Shown piece after piece: positions 36,288 to 48,189 of a stretch of DNA of 64,000 bases. Numbering within the stretch: the first letter of the stretch is position 1; every line of letters starts with the position of its first letter. Source of the stretch: Polaromonas glacialis (GTDB lineage Bacteria > Pseudomonadota > Gammaproteobacteria > Burkholderiales > Burkholderiaceae_C); contig NZ_KL448323.1 in the NCBI RefSeq assembly GCF_000709345.1, positions 3,350,961 to 3,414,960 of the forward strand. The letters are read 5' to 3'. The translations under genes were made by a program, and so were the position numbers. The notes beneath the pieces were generated by a model. That model ran no database searches and was not told the origin of the DNA. It saw only the letters and a list, made by a program, of their open reading frames with translations.

Positions 36288-36848
36288 TCAGCGCGTGGCC
36301 TGAGTCCAGACAGCGTCCGGCAGCTTGGACGCCATCATCTTCCTGCGGTCCAGTTTGCGCCCGTCAACAATGAAGGTTCCGTCACCCACGGCATGAAGCA
36401 TGCGCTTCTCCTTGCGCGTGGTGTCGAGGTAAGCGGCAACGGCCTGCAGCACGACGATGTTGTGCTTTTCAACGATGTCGATGACCTTGCACTCGATGTT
36501 GGCCAGGCACTCGCGGATCAAGGGCGGCCTGACGAATTTGCCCGGCACAGGCGTGAGCTTGAACTTGGCAAACTTGTCCGTGTCCTGCCCCGAGCACGTC
36601 CCGATGCCGACCACCGTGTCCAGCATGTCCACCGTGGGAATGGCAATGACGCATTCCCTGTTCTTTTTCAGCGCCGCGTAAGAGTGGTTCCATGCCCCCG
36701 TGGTGATGGCAAAGACCGGCGTGAAATCCATCACCATGGTCCAGGAGATCGTCATGATGTTGTCCTTCTGCCCATCATGGGTCGTCACCAGCACGACAGG
36801 CCCCGATTCCATCAGGGTAAAGGCCTTGTTCAGTTCCAGCGCATGCAT
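36288..36848 (-). CDS. Flavin reductase-like domain protein
   Basis: A 186-residue FMN-binding split-barrel protein. Recognisable features are VVLVTTHDGQKDNIMTISW (flavin phosphate/ribityl region) and the following TISWTMVMDFTPVFAI, with LIRECLANIECKV in the second half. Members act as flavin reductases or flavoprotein oxidoreductases; the partner is unknown. Its start codon faces the GNAT cassette, so the two are divergent. Confidence 0.8.
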   Translation of the reverse strand: MHALELNKAFTLMESGPVVLVTTHDGQKDNIMTISWTMVMDFTPVFAITTGAWNHSYAALKKNRECVIAIPTVDMLDTVVGIGTCSGQDTDKFAKFKLTPVPGKFVRPPLIRECLANIECKVIDIVEKHNIVVLQAVAAYLDTTRKEKRMLHAVGDGTFIVDGRKLDRRKMMASKLPDAVWTQATR

Positions 36849-36922
36849 GGGGGAACCTCTTGATCTATCCCGCGAAAGTTCGCAATCAGCCGGTGGATGG
36901 CGGATGGTGTGGGTACTCGCAT

Positions 36923-36929
36923 GTTAGGT
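36923..36929 (+). other. Core-site-like GTTAGGT before the GNAT cassette
   Basis: Matches the integron core consensus GTTRRRY. It lies 17 bp before the GNAT start codon, where a cassette boundary would be expected. No complementary arm was recognised upstream. Confidence 0.45.
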
Positions 36930-36946
36930 TTCAGAAGGAGCGCTCA

Positions 36947-37378
36947 ATGCCGCTAGTCTGGCCATACTCGATCGACAGTCTCGACTGGAACGAACTTGCC
37001 GCGCTCTATCGTGCCGCACCCCTTGGAAACAAGACTCCCGACGGTCTGAGAATCGCGTTCACGAACAGTATGTTCAAGTGCTTCGCATACGAGGAGGGTA
37101 AGCTTGTGGGCGTTGGCCGAGCCCTCGCGGGTGGGGTTGACTGTTCGTATATATGCGAAGTTGCCCTCTTACCAAGTCATCAGGGCCTTGGCCTTGGCAA
37201 TCAGATCGTTTCCAATCTTGTGAGATTATCGAGCGGTCACAAGAAAATAATCCTGTACGCCGTGCCAGGCAGGGAGCCGTTCTACAAGAAGTTCGGCTTC
37301 AAGAGAATGAGCACCCCTATGGCCATATTCGAAAACCAAGGCGATGCACTGGAGCGAGGGTACGTGAATGAAACCTAA
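36947..37378 (+). CDS. GNAT family N-acetyltransferase (cassette-borne)
   Basis: A 143-residue acetyltransferase with AAGGAG 5 bp before ATG 36947. Acetyl-CoA-binding motif A is VALLPSHQGLGLGNQIVSNL, and PGREPFYKKFGFKRM is motif B. The gene is compact, lies between an integron-core-like GTTAGGT and an attC-like site, and has little spacer, as expected of a gene cassette. The substrate is unknown. Confidence 0.85.
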   Translation: MPLVWPYSIDSLDWNELAALYRAAPLGNKTPDGLRIAFTNSMFKCFAYEEGKLVGVGRALAGGVDCSYICEVALLPSHQGLGLGNQIVSNLVRLSSGHKKIILYAVPGREPFYKKFGFKRMSTPMAIFENQGDALERGYVNET

Positions 37379-37448
37379 TCCGGCGCTCAACCGCGCTCCT
37401 TTCAGTCGCTGGACGCTGCGCGATAAAGCCGCGCAGCGCCGGTTAGCT
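37373..37448 (+). other. attC-like recombination site
   Basis: Begins ACCTAAT (RYYYAAC with one mismatch) and ends GTTAGCT (GTTRRRY with one mismatch). Perfectly complementary 8-bp arms CCGGCGCT (37380-37387) and AGCGCCGG (37435-37442) flank an internal hairpin (37415-37422 with 37430-37437). The size (76 bp) and position, directly at the GNAT stop codon, fit an integron attC. Confidence 0.65.
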
Positions 37449-37478
37449 CTACTTTAGACCTCAACACGAAAGGTTGAA

Positions 37479-38039
37479 ATGAATACACGATTATTTGCAT
37501 TCGTCGGCGCAGACATTGGCCCTTGGCGGATTGTCAGGGCCGAAACCAGAGTTGGCGAGCCCCTGCCTGAAGCCAAAAGGCTCAACGTCATATCCGCTTC
37601 AGAGGTGCAGTCTGAAACCAATGCACCCTGGATACTTCGTGGAATAACCAGCAATGAACGATATGTCATGCGCGCAGAGAAGAATGAAATTGTAGCGAAG
37701 CAGCAAGGTCTGGCGCGCCCAGAAGCAACGTGCGCTGCACTAATACCGATCCGGAAGAACGCAGCTTGGTGGGAGCTCACGCAAGACGAACGCCGGAGCG
37801 TTTTCGAACAGTCGAAGCACATCCAAATCGGGCTTCAGTATTTGCCTGCAGTAGCGCGCAAGCTCCACCACTGCCGCGACCTCTCAGAGAATGAACCGTT
37901 CGATTTTCTGAATTGGTTCGAATACGCGCCAATTCATGAGGTTGAGTTCAACAGGCTGCTTTCCGAACTGCGTGCGTCAGAGGAATGGAAATACGTCGAC
38001 CGAGAAGTCGATATTCGTCTTACGCAAGCACAGGTCTAA
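37479..38039 (+). CDS. Chlorite dismutase-like heme protein (cassette-borne)
   Basis: A 186-residue protein of the short (lineage II, dimeric) chlorite dismutase type. Family landmarks are WWELTQDERR, then HIQIGLQYLPAVARKLHHCRD with the heme-side His, EPFDFLNWFEYAP with the conserved stretch near the active site, and EWKYVDREVDIRL at the end. Whether it dismutates chlorite or has another heme peroxidase role is open. It follows an attC-like site at 31 bp, and its stop is embedded in GTCTAAC, a perfect integron inverse-core sequence. Confidence 0.8.
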   Translation: MNTRLFAFVGADIGPWRIVRAETRVGEPLPEAKRLNVISASEVQSETNAPWILRGITSNERYVMRAEKNEIVAKQQGLARPEATCAALIPIRKNAAWWELTQDERRSVFEQSKHIQIGLQYLPAVARKLHHCRDLSENEPFDFLNWFEYAPIHEVEFNRLLSELRASEEWKYVDREVDIRLTQAQV

Positions 38040-38117
38040 CCCGCCGATGAACACGGACCCCCAACAGCGGCGCGCCCCTCAATTTAACGATGGGCGAAAC
38101 CACAAACACTGTTGGGA
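38034..38117 (+). other. Second, degenerate attC-like region
   Basis: Starts GTCTAAC (matches RYYYAAC) at the Cld-like stop codon. Inverted arms CCCAACAG (38060-38067) and CTGTTGGG (38109-38116) enclose a GCGCCC...GGGCG stem. The right core GTTGGGA is one base off consensus. It may be a decayed attC. Confidence 0.45.
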
Positions 38118-38297
38118 GTGACTGGTTTGGAGCGGGCAGATAGAAAAACTGTGCGCCCGCTATGTGTCTTTTGCTGCCGTTCAAACTCCCATCCGCATAC
38201 CTCTACCACGCTTGCGCAACCGGCAGCAACGCCACCGCAACAGCCGTCCAACGCCTGAAAGCTCCACTTCCCAGTAGGCGTATCCAGATCATCCAAT
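38118..38297. other. Unassigned spacer
   Basis: No supported gene. With the flanking attC-like region and RepA copy it fills the 344-bp gap before the ureidopropionase gene. Confidence 0.3.
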
Positions 38298-38358
38298 ACG
38301 CTATTAAATAAATAGCTGCCTGCGCCCGTACAGCCTGCGCAAACGGCCTAAAAAGCAT
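38298..38358 (+). repeat. RepA copy, intergenic
   Basis: ACGCTATTAAATAAATAGC, TGCCTGCGCCCG, CCTGCGCAAACGGCC, TAAAAAGCATC. Confidence 0.75.
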
Positions 38359-38383
38359 CAAACCGATGCCGTAAAGCCTTCCC

Positions 38384-39640
38384 TCAAACCCCAGCCCGCT
38401 CCAGCATCGCGTGCAGCAGCACATTGCAGCCCGCCGTGATGTGTTCGGGCTTGGCGTCTTCGATCTCGTTGTGGCTGATGCCGTCCTTGCACGGGATGAA
38501 GATCATGCCGCTGGGGGCGAGCTGGGCCATGTACACCGCGTCGTGGCCTGCGCCCGACACGGCGTGCATATTCGAATAGCCCAGCCTGGCGGCGGCCCTG
38601 GCCACGGCGTCCACGCAGTCGGGGTGAAAGCCGATGGCGGAGTAGCTCGACACCAGCTCAATGTGAATCGCCAGCCCGGTTTGCGCGCTCAGGCGGGCGG
38701 CGCAGGCCTTGACCTCGCCGGCCATTTCATCGACCAGCGCGTCGGTGGCGTTGCGCAGGTCGATGCTGAACTTCACCCGGCCCGGAATCACGTTGCGGCT
38801 GTTCGGGAACACCTGCACCATGCCCACGGTGCCGCGCCCGTGCGGCGGGTGGCGCAGCGCGCTGGCCACCACGTCCTGCATCAGGTGCGTGGCGACCTGC
38901 AGCGCGTCCTTGCGCAGCGCCATCGGCGTCGGGCCGGCGTGCGCTTCCATGCCGGTCACCGTGCAGTCGAACCAGCGGATGCCCAGCACGCCCTGCACCA
39001 CGCCAATCGTCTTGTCGTTGTCTTCGAGCACCGGGCCTTGCTCGATGTGGGTTTCAAAGTAGGCGCCGATGGGGTGGTCGCCCGGCTCCTGTTCGCCGAT
39101 GTAGCCGATGCGCGCCAGCTCGTCCTTCACGGTCTTGCCTTCGGTGTCCGTGGCAGCGTAGGCGTGTTCCAGCGTGAAGGCCTTGGCGAACACGCCCGAG
39201 CCCATCATCACCGGCACGAAGCGCGAGCCTTCCTCGTTGGTCCAGAAGGCGACCTCGATCGGCGCTTCGGTCTCGATGCCGTGGTCGTTCAGCGTGCGCA
39301 CGACTTCGATGCCGGCCAGCACGCCATAGTTGCCGTCGAACTTGCCGCCCGTGGGCTGGGTGTCGATGTGGCTGCCGGTGATGATGGGCGCCAAAGCATT
39401 GTTGCGGCCGGCGCGGCGCATGAAGCCGTTGCCGATCTTGTCGATGGTGATGGTCAATCCGGCGTCCTTCGCCCAGCCGATCACCAGGTCGCGGCCCTGC
39501 TTGTCGAGGTCGGTCAGGGTGAGCCGGCAGACGCCGCCCTTGGGCGTGGCGCCGATTTTTGCCAGCTCCATGAGCGATGCCCACAGGCGGTCGCCGTTGA
39601 TGCGCAGGCTGTCAATGTCGATGCGGGTTGCAGTGTCCAT
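38384..39640 (-). CDS. Beta-ureidopropionase / N-carbamoyl-amino-acid hydrolase (M20)
   Basis: Zn-dependent amidohydrolase, last step of reductive pyrimidine breakdown (N-carbamoyl-beta-alanine to beta-alanine, CO2 and NH3). The 418 residues from ATG 39640 carry the M20 metal-site segments TGSHIDTQPTGGKFDG, FWTNEEGSRFVP and HIEQGPVLE, plus SGAGHDAVYMAQLAP near the C-terminus. It closes the preT-preA-hydA set on the same strand, so pathway context favours ureidopropionase over allantoate amidohydrolase. Confidence 0.88.
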   Translation of the reverse strand: MDTATRIDIDSLRINGDRLWASLMELAKIGATPKGGVCRLTLTDLDKQGRDLVIGWAKDAGLTITIDKIGNGFMRRAGRNNALAPIITGSHIDTQPTGGKFDGNYGVLAGIEVVRTLNDHGIETEAPIEVAFWTNEEGSRFVPVMMGSGVFAKAFTLEHAYAATDTEGKTVKDELARIGYIGEQEPGDHPIGAYFETHIEQGPVLEDNDKTIGVVQGVLGIRWFDCTVTGMEAHAGPTPMALRKDALQVATHLMQDVVASALRHPPHGRGTVGMVQVFPNSRNVIPGRVKFSIDLRNATDALVDEMAGEVKACAARLSAQTGLAIHIELVSSYSAIGFHPDCVDAVARAAARLGYSNMHAVSGAGHDAVYMAQLAPSGMIFIPCKDGISHNEIEDAKPEHITAGCNVLLHAMLERAGV

Positions 39641-39689
39641 GAGGTTTTCCAGAAGGGTTGGGTTGTCAGGGCTGTTCGGTCTGTTCTGG

Positions 39690-39771
39690 CTGTCATTGCG
39701 GGCTGAGCCTGCCCCGGACCTGATCCGGGGACCCGCAATCCATGGATCCCGGGTCAAGCCCGGGATGACAG
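39690..39771. repeat. RepC palindromic repeat between hydA and the ureidopropionase gene
   Basis: GTCATTGCGGGC...GATCCGGGGACCCGCAATCC, then GGATCCCGGGTCAAGCCCGG and ATGACAG. Nested palindromes of the GTCAT...ATGAC REP-like class. Confidence 0.7.
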
Positions 39772-39812
39772 GATGCGGGGAGGGTAACGCTTATGGGTGT
39801 GCCATCGGGGGT

Positions 39813-42627
<2,815 letters not shown>

Positions 42628-42669
42628 GGGGACTCCGGATGCGAAGGGGTTCGGGGCTGGCTGGGCCGC

Positions 42670-44034
42670 TCAGCGGCTGAACTGGGCGTGGATGGCTTCG
42701 GCGGCGCTTTTGCCGTGCGCCACGGCTTCCACCGTTAAATCGAGTCCGCCGGCGCGGCAGTCGCCGCCGGCCCAGACGCCGGGCAGGCTGGTGGCGCCGT
42801 CTTCGGCGGTCAACAGGCGCCCGCCCTGCATCGCAAAGCCGGCGTCAATCAGCACCGGATTGCCCAGCTTCTGGCCGATGGCCTTGAACACCATGTCGGC
42901 GGCGATGAATTCGGTGTCGCCCGTTGCTTGCAGTTGGCCATCGACCAGCGCCTGGCGCGCAAACATCACGCCGCTGGCCTGGCCGTTCGCGCCGGTCACC
43001 TCGATGGGCGCGAGCCAGTGGCGGATCGTCACGCCATGGGTTTGCGCCCAGTGTTGTTCATCGCTTGATGCGGACATGGATTCCGGGCCGCGCCGGTAGA
43101 CGATGTGTACGCTCTCGGCGCCCAGCAGCCGGCTTTGCACGGCCGCATCGACCGCCGTCATGCCGCCGCCAATCACCACCACGCGCCGGCCGATGGGAAG
43201 CGTTGACTTGTCCTCGCACTGTCGCAGCCGGGCGATGAAGTCCACCGCGTCTTCCACGCCGGCCAGGTCCTCGCCCGGCACGCCGAGCTTTTGCGTTGTG
43301 GCCAGGCCCATGCCGAGGAACACGGCGCCGTGGTCCTGGCGCAGCGCGTCGAGCTGGGCAACCGATTCGAGCTTCCACTGTGTGCGAATCTCGATGCCAC
43401 CTACGGCCAGCAGCCACTGCAGTTCGCGCTGGGCGAAATTGTCGGGCGTCTTGTACGCGGCCAGGCCGTATTCGTTGAGCCCGCCGGCTTTCGGCCGCGC
43501 ATCGAACACCACCACCTCATGGCCCTGCAGCGCCAGCGTGTGCGCACAGGCCAGCCCGGCCGGCCCGGCGCCGACGACCGCCACCTTGCGGCCGGTCGGC
43601 GGTGCGCGGGTGAACAACTGCGGCCGGCTGCTGTCCATGAGCGCATCGACCGCATGGCGCTGCAGCCGGCCGATGGCGACCGGTTTGCCTTCCTGCGTGG
43701 TGCGGACGCAGGCCTGTTCGCACAGCGTTTCGGTCGGGCAGACCCGGGCGCACATGCCGCCCAGCGGGTTGGATTCGAGAATCGTTCGCGCCGCGCCGCG
43801 CAGGTTGCCGTCGGTGATGCGGCGGATGAACGACGGCACGTCGATGCCGGTCGGGCAGGCGGTCACGCACGGCGCGTCGAAGCAGTAGAGGCAGCGCTCG
43901 GCTTCGAGCAGCGCCTGCGCGGGCGTAAGAAGCGGGCTGGCATCGGCGAAATGCAGCGCATAGTCGGCAGCATTCAGCCGGCCCGGGCGGATGTCGGAAA
44001 TGAAGGGGGTGGACACGCTGGCGGCTCCTGTCAT
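42670..44034 (-). CDS. preT: NAD-dependent dihydropyrimidine dehydrogenase subunit PreT
   Basis: Electron-transfer subunit (GltD-like). The 454 residues have an N-terminal Fe-S segment (CLYCFDAPCVTACPTGIDVP; CARVCPTETLCEQAC), an FAD-binding GAGPAGLACAHTLALQGHEV and an NAD-binding GGGMTAVDAAVQSRLLGA. It is the first gene of the pyrimidine operon; a RutR-like palindrome lies 19-34 bp upstream of the start codon. Confidence 0.93.
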   Translation of the reverse strand: MTGAASVSTPFISDIRPGRLNAADYALHFADASPLLTPAQALLEAERCLYCFDAPCVTACPTGIDVPSFIRRITDGNLRGAARTILESNPLGGMCARVCPTETLCEQACVRTTQEGKPVAIGRLQRHAVDALMDSSRPQLFTRAPPTGRKVAVVGAGPAGLACAHTLALQGHEVVVFDARPKAGGLNEYGLAAYKTPDNFAQRELQWLLAVGGIEIRTQWKLESVAQLDALRQDHGAVFLGMGLATTQKLGVPGEDLAGVEDAVDFIARLRQCEDKSTLPIGRRVVVIGGGMTAVDAAVQSRLLGAESVHIVYRRGPESMSASSDEQHWAQTHGVTIRHWLAPIEVTGANGQASGVMFARQALVDGQLQATGDTEFIAADMVFKAIGQKLGNPVLIDAGFAMQGGRLLTAEDGATSLPGVWAGGDCRAGGLDLTVEAVAHGKSAAEAIHAQFSR

Positions 44035-44052
44035 GACAATTTGGCTTTAAAG

Positions 44053-44068
44053 CTGACTGCTTGGTCAG
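44053..44068. promoter_or_regulatory. RutR-like operator before preT
   Basis: CTGACTGCTTGGTCAG resembles the known RutR site TTGACCAnnTGGTCAA: the right half differs at one base and the left half at three. The ends form an inverted repeat (CTGAC/GTCAG). The position immediately upstream of preT and the presence of a RutR-like gene at 34592 support it. Confidence 0.5.
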
Positions 44069-44265
44069 GTTAAAGTCACTTTAGCAAGTCATGTGCCACC
44101 GGGTAGATAGGGAAATCCAGTGCTTGAGGCTTCCGCCGCCCATCAATTCCAGGGCGGCAAGCTATCGATGCCCTGCATGCACGCCCCGAAACCGTGCCTC
44201 ATGCCCAAACTTGTGGCAGCGTCCTGCCGTTCGGCATGGGCGCTCAATTCAGACGCTGTTTGGGT

Positions 44266-44553
44266 TCAGCCCGCGCGCCGCCGGGTCGCCGCCTGGGCAA
44301 TGTGCGGCGGCAGGCGATTGAGCAGCCAGCGGATCGCCAGCGGCACCAGCACCAGGTCATCGACCATGCCGATCACGGGCAGCACGTCGGGAATCAGGTC
44401 GATGGGCGAAAACAGGTACAGCGCGATCAGTGCGCACCCCCACTTCAGCCAGCCCGGCGCGTCCGGGTGGCGCAGCGCGAACCACAACTGCCGCGCGTCG
44501 CCGCGCACGAGCGTCCAAAGCAGGGTCAAGCGTTTCAACATGGCAATCAACAT
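44266..44553 (-). CDS. DUF1232 (YkvA-like) membrane protein
   Basis: A 95-residue protein with the DUF1232 signature ALYLFSPIDLIPDVLPVIGM followed by VDDLVLVPLAIRWL. Function in the family is not established. ATG 44553 or ATG 44541 (MLKRLTLL) could be the start. It lies between the pyrimidine operon and the RNase gene without clear linkage. Confidence 0.85.
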   Translation of the reverse strand: MLIAMLKRLTLLWTLVRGDARQLWFALRHPDAPGWLKWGCALIALYLFSPIDLIPDVLPVIGMVDDLVLVPLAIRWLLNRLPPHIAQAATRRRAG

Positions 44554-44666
44554 CCTTCCTGATCGGCTCCCGATGGACCCGTGTCCAGCGCAGATGGCGC
44601 TGGCCGGCGCGACTGCAAGGGTTTTTCACCACACGTTACATTCCGATCCCCGGGCCGTGCCCCCGA

Positions 44667-46130
44667 TCAGGCGCGTTCAAAGTCGATGAAGCTTTTTTCC
44701 GCATCCACCGCCAGCAGCCTGACCTGCGCCGCATCGCCCACGTCCAGCCCCTCGAAGCCGCGCACCACGCGGCCTTCGAGCATGGGGCTTGTAATGCGCA
44801 CAAAAGTCCCTTTCGGCGCCGCGCCGGTGACCAGGGCATCGAACACTTCGCCGATGCGCCCGTGCAGCAGCCAGGCGCCCGCCGCCTTGAGCACCTGGCG
44901 CTCGACCTTGCTGGCGTTGTCCTCCTGCAGCGTGCAGTGCCTGGCGATTTCGGTGAGTTGTCCGGCCGAATAGGGCGGCGCCTCGCCCGCGATGGCGGCC
45001 TTCAGCAGGCGCTGGGTCACCAGGTCGGGAAAGCGCCGGTTGGGCGCGGTCGAATGCGCGTAGTCGTTCACCGCCAGCCCGAAGTGCCCCAGTCCGTTGG
45101 CACCGTCCGCCGTGGCGGGCGCGGCTGCGTATTCGCCCGAGCCCAGCAGCTTGACCACCGCCAGCGACAGGTCGGCAAACCCGGCCGGGTCGGCCAGCCG
45201 GCGCGCGTTCAGGAAGCGGTCCAGCGCCAGCGGATCGGGCGTTGCCGGCAGTTGCACATCGTGGCTGGCCGCCAGCAGGGCGATGCGGTCCCAGCGGCGC
45301 GGCGCCTGCAAAAAGCGGCGCAGCGACGGGAAGCCCTGGTCTGCCAGATACCGCGCCGTCGCGCCGTTGGCCGCGATCATCAGGTCGGCGATCAGGTCCT
45401 TGGCGCGGTTTTTGTGGTCGGGGCGCAGGTCTACCAATTGACCGCTTTCATCGAACACCGGGCGCGCGGACACCGTGTTGACATTGAGCGCGCCGCGCGT
45501 CTGGCGCCATTGCCGCAACGCACCCGCCAGTGCGTCGTGCAAACGAAGCTGCGCCTCCAGTCCCGGCACGCTGGCGATCTGCGGCGGCGGGGGCGCCGTG
45601 CCGTCGAGCCAGGCCGACACGCCGTCGTAGGTGAGCTTGGCGCGGTTGAACACCAATGCGCGGTAGACGCTGGACGCGGACACCGTGCCGTCCGCCTCGA
45701 CCTGCATGTCAACCACCACGGCCAGCCGCTCTTGGCCTTCATGCAGCGAGGTGAGGTCGTTCGACAGCACCTCGGGCAGCATCGGGAACACCCCGGCCGC
45801 CGTGTACACCGAGGTGGTGTTGGCGCCCGCATGGTCGTCCACTGCGCCGCCGGGCGCCACCTTGGTGTCCACGTCGGCCACCGCCACCAGCAGGCGCGTG
45901 CTGCTGGCGGCCAGCGGCTCGGCCACGCTCAGCTGGTCCAGGTCGCGCGTGTCGTCGTTGTCGATGGAAAACCAGGTCAGGTGGCGCAGGTCGCGGATGG
46001 CGCTGCTGCGTTCAGGAATAGTCTGGCGCGCGTCCTCGGCCTCTTGCAGGGCCTGGGGCGCGAAGGCGGGCAGCAGGCCCCGGGTGCGCATGGCCTCGAC
46101 GGCGATCTGGTGGAGGTTGATGGGGTTCAT
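44667..46130 (-). CDS. RNase II/R-type exoribonuclease domain protein
   Basis: A 487-residue RNB-domain protein, shorter than RNase R. The catalytic segment is FSIDNDDTRDLDQLSVAE with the Asp cluster; AVNDYAHSTAPNRRFPDLVTQRLL is the C-terminal RNB signature. A degenerate S1-like end (about 420-487) follows. N-terminal cold-shock domains are lacking, as in the reduced RNB proteins common in beta-proteobacteria. It would degrade RNA 3' to 5'. Confidence 0.88.
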   Translation of the reverse strand: MNPINLHQIAVEAMRTRGLLPAFAPQALQEAEDARQTIPERSSAIRDLRHLTWFSIDNDDTRDLDQLSVAEPLAASSTRLLVAVADVDTKVAPGGAVDDHAGANTTSVYTAAGVFPMLPEVLSNDLTSLHEGQERLAVVVDMQVEADGTVSASSVYRALVFNRAKLTYDGVSAWLDGTAPPPPQIASVPGLEAQLRLHDALAGALRQWRQTRGALNVNTVSARPVFDESGQLVDLRPDHKNRAKDLIADLMIAANGATARYLADQGFPSLRRFLQAPRRWDRIALLAASHDVQLPATPDPLALDRFLNARRLADPAGFADLSLAVVKLLGSGEYAAAPATADGANGLGHFGLAVNDYAHSTAPNRRFPDLVTQRLLKAAIAGEAPPYSAGQLTEIARHCTLQEDNASKVERQVLKAAGAWLLHGRIGEVFDALVTGAAPKGTFVRITSPMLEGRVVRGFEGLDVGDAAQVRLLAVDAEKSFIDFERA

Positions 46131-46553
46131 GGGGTGGCCCGTGGTTGAGTTGGTTCACTTTACCCGCTGGCTGCGTTTGTGGGCTTGCGGCGCTGCATGC
46201 CGGGCAGGCGGGTGCAGCGTCTGGCAGGTCATTGGCCGTCTGGTTTGCGCCTGGAGTGAGCGGTTCCCGACAGACAAGGCTTTGTCGCAGTGCGATAGGT
46301 AGCCTGTTGCGGTGTTCCCTTTGAACACAGACGTAACATAAACCGCAAGCGTGCGGCTTGATCGGGACCGCACGGGATACTTGATCTGGCCTGCATTTGA
46401 ATTTCAGGCACGACCCCAGTGATTGCTGCCAAACAGGCTGTTCGCGTCGAGCTTGAGGCTATTTTCTGGCGAGAGGGACGCCAACCCAGGCGACAAGCGG
46501 CCCTCGGCGGATCTGGATTTTCTTCAAGACAATAACCCACCAAGGAGATGGCT
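46131..46553. other. Intergenic region without recognised features
   Basis: A 423-bp gap between divergently transcribed genes. One small hairpin CCGCA/TGCGG (46343-46356) was seen. Promoters for both neighbours must lie here but none stands out. Confidence 0.35.
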
Positions 46554-46844
46554 ATGCATGCGGTTGTAAGAACCTACTCGGGTGCTGGCGCAACGCAGCT
46601 TTTCGATGTTTTGGAAGCGCAGAAGGCCGACGTCGAAGCCACCCTGCGCAAAGTGCCTGGCCTCGTCAGCTACACGCTGCTGCGTCAGGGTGAGGGCGGT
46701 ATGTCGGTCACGGTTTGCACGGACAAGGCAGGCGCGGACGAGAGCTTGAAAGTCGCGCGCGAATGGATCCAGAAAAATGCCTCGACTACCCACGCCAGCC
46801 CGCCGGACGTAGCGGAAGGTTCGGTCATCGTTCAGATCACCTAG
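46554..46844 (+). CDS. Small ABM-fold-like protein of unknown function
   Basis: A 96-residue protein similar in pattern to antibiotic-biosynthesis-monooxygenase-type ferredoxin-like folds (MHAVVRTYSGAG; KVPGLVSYTLLRQGEGGMSV). AAGGAG lies 6 bp before ATG 46554, whereas the earlier in-frame ATG 46548 directly abuts it, so 46554 is chosen. No catalytic role can be inferred. Confidence 0.65.
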   Translation: MHAVVRTYSGAGATQLFDVLEAQKADVEATLRKVPGLVSYTLLRQGEGGMSVTVCTDKAGADESLKVAREWIQKNASTTHASPPDVAEGSVIVQIT

Positions 46845-46861
46845 GCACCGATAACTTCCTG

Positions 46862-46890
46862 CCCGTCATTCCCGCGACGGCGGGAATCCA
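46862..46890. repeat. RepC-like short palindrome
   Basis: CCCGTCATTCCCGCGACGGCGG, then GAATCC: a short member of the GTCAT-type palindromes, next to the convergent hipA end. Confidence 0.5.
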
Positions 46891-46954
46891 GCCGCATGAC
46901 GAAGCCGGGCGCAGCACGCGTCTGGAAATCGGGAAGTTATTTTTAGCCACATCC

Positions 46955-48184
46955 TTAACGTGCCGAAAACGCTTCCCGCTGGCGGCGCAGTCTGTCGCCG
47001 TCGATGTACTGCGCCAGCAGGTCAATGTCGCTTGCCGCCACCCCTTTGGCTGAAAACGCTTCTTTCCAAGTAGCAACTCGCAAAGCCGCCTCGCTGATGA
47101 TCGTGCGCGCGGCATCAAGCTTCAGCCCGAACTGGCGCGCCTGCGACAGCGCGTTGGCCAGCGTGGATTCGGTGGCCTGGTCGCCGACAAGCATCGCCTG
47201 ATAGCCCAGCCCCTGCGCGCTGGGCACCACATCGAATGCCGGCGACAGTCGGTAGTGGCCGTCGGACTGCCGCAGCAGCGCATGGTTTTTTTCATGGTCG
47301 TCGGTGTTGTCCATGAGGATGTTGAACACCATGCGCCGGAAGAGTTGCGCCTGCTGGCTGCGAATCTCTTGGGCGGGCGCCACCCGGCGCAGCAGTTGCG
47401 CGAGTTGCGGATAGCCCAGGTCTTCACCGGCGGCGCGCAGGGCGACATGCGCCGAAACCGCATGCAGCCGCGCCTGACCAGCCCGGTCGAACCTGCGCAC
47501 CGCCACGGCATGGCCAGAGCCCACCGGCAGCGCCCGGGTCGTTGCCACCTCAATGCCGCAGGAACGGGCCAGTTCCATGGTGGCATGTTCGATCAGCGGC
47601 GTGTCGATCTCTTCGCCTTCGGAAAACTTCACCAGCCAGGGCTCGTCGTTGATGGTGATCAGCGATTTGGGGCGCGCGCCGCCCAGCGATGCGCCGGGCC
47701 GCACAAGTCGCCTTTGCAACTCCGGTACGGCCTCGTTCGCCAGAATTTTTCGCACGACTTCAGCCATCTCCTGAAGGCTGTCAAGACCGGGCATCGGCCC
47801 GCTGCGCCATGGCGTGTAGCCATCGGCGCGCAAGCTGACCCCCAGCGCGCCGTAGCGCTCATCGCCCGCAAACAGCAAAAACTCCAGAATCGACAGCCTT
47901 GGCGAGGGCTCAAACCTGCGGATCACCCGCTCGCCCCAGCGGTCGGGGCGGGCATCGTCCACGGCGCCCGCCGCACAGTCTTTTTCGCACGGCACGAACA
48001 GATCGCCCGTTAATGGCAGGTCTTCGCTCAGTGCAAAGCCGGAGCGCAGCCAGTCGGGCGAGTAGCGCAAGGACACGGCACGGCCCCCGGCAGCCAGGCC
48101 TAGTTCACCGACCGGGCGCGGCTGCGCAGGATCGCCAAGCCACCAAAGGAACAGGCGGTCTTGGAGAATGTAGTTGTCAGCCAT
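46955..48184 (-). CDS. hipA: HipA family serine/threonine kinase toxin
   Basis: A 409-residue HipA-type kinase. The Gly-rich ATP loop is in GASLGGARPKSL, the catalytic loop in NTDDHEKNHALL, and the metal-binding Asp in SPAFDVVPSA. In E. coli HipA phosphorylates GltX and causes persistence; longer HipA relatives vary in target. It starts 5 bp after the small HTH gene, in antitoxin-toxin order. Confidence 0.88.
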   Translation of the reverse strand: MADNYILQDRLFLWWLGDPAQPRPVGELGLAAGGRAVSLRYSPDWLRSGFALSEDLPLTGDLFVPCEKDCAAGAVDDARPDRWGERVIRRFEPSPRLSILEFLLFAGDERYGALGVSLRADGYTPWRSGPMPGLDSLQEMAEVVRKILANEAVPELQRRLVRPGASLGGARPKSLITINDEPWLVKFSEGEEIDTPLIEHATMELARSCGIEVATTRALPVGSGHAVAVRRFDRAGQARLHAVSAHVALRAAGEDLGYPQLAQLLRRVAPAQEIRSQQAQLFRRMVFNILMDNTDDHEKNHALLRQSDGHYRLSPAFDVVPSAQGLGYQAMLVGDQATESTLANALSQARQFGLKLDAARTIISEAALRVATWKEAFSAKGVAASDIDLLAQYIDGDRLRRQREAFSAR

Positions 48185-48189
48185 GTTGC

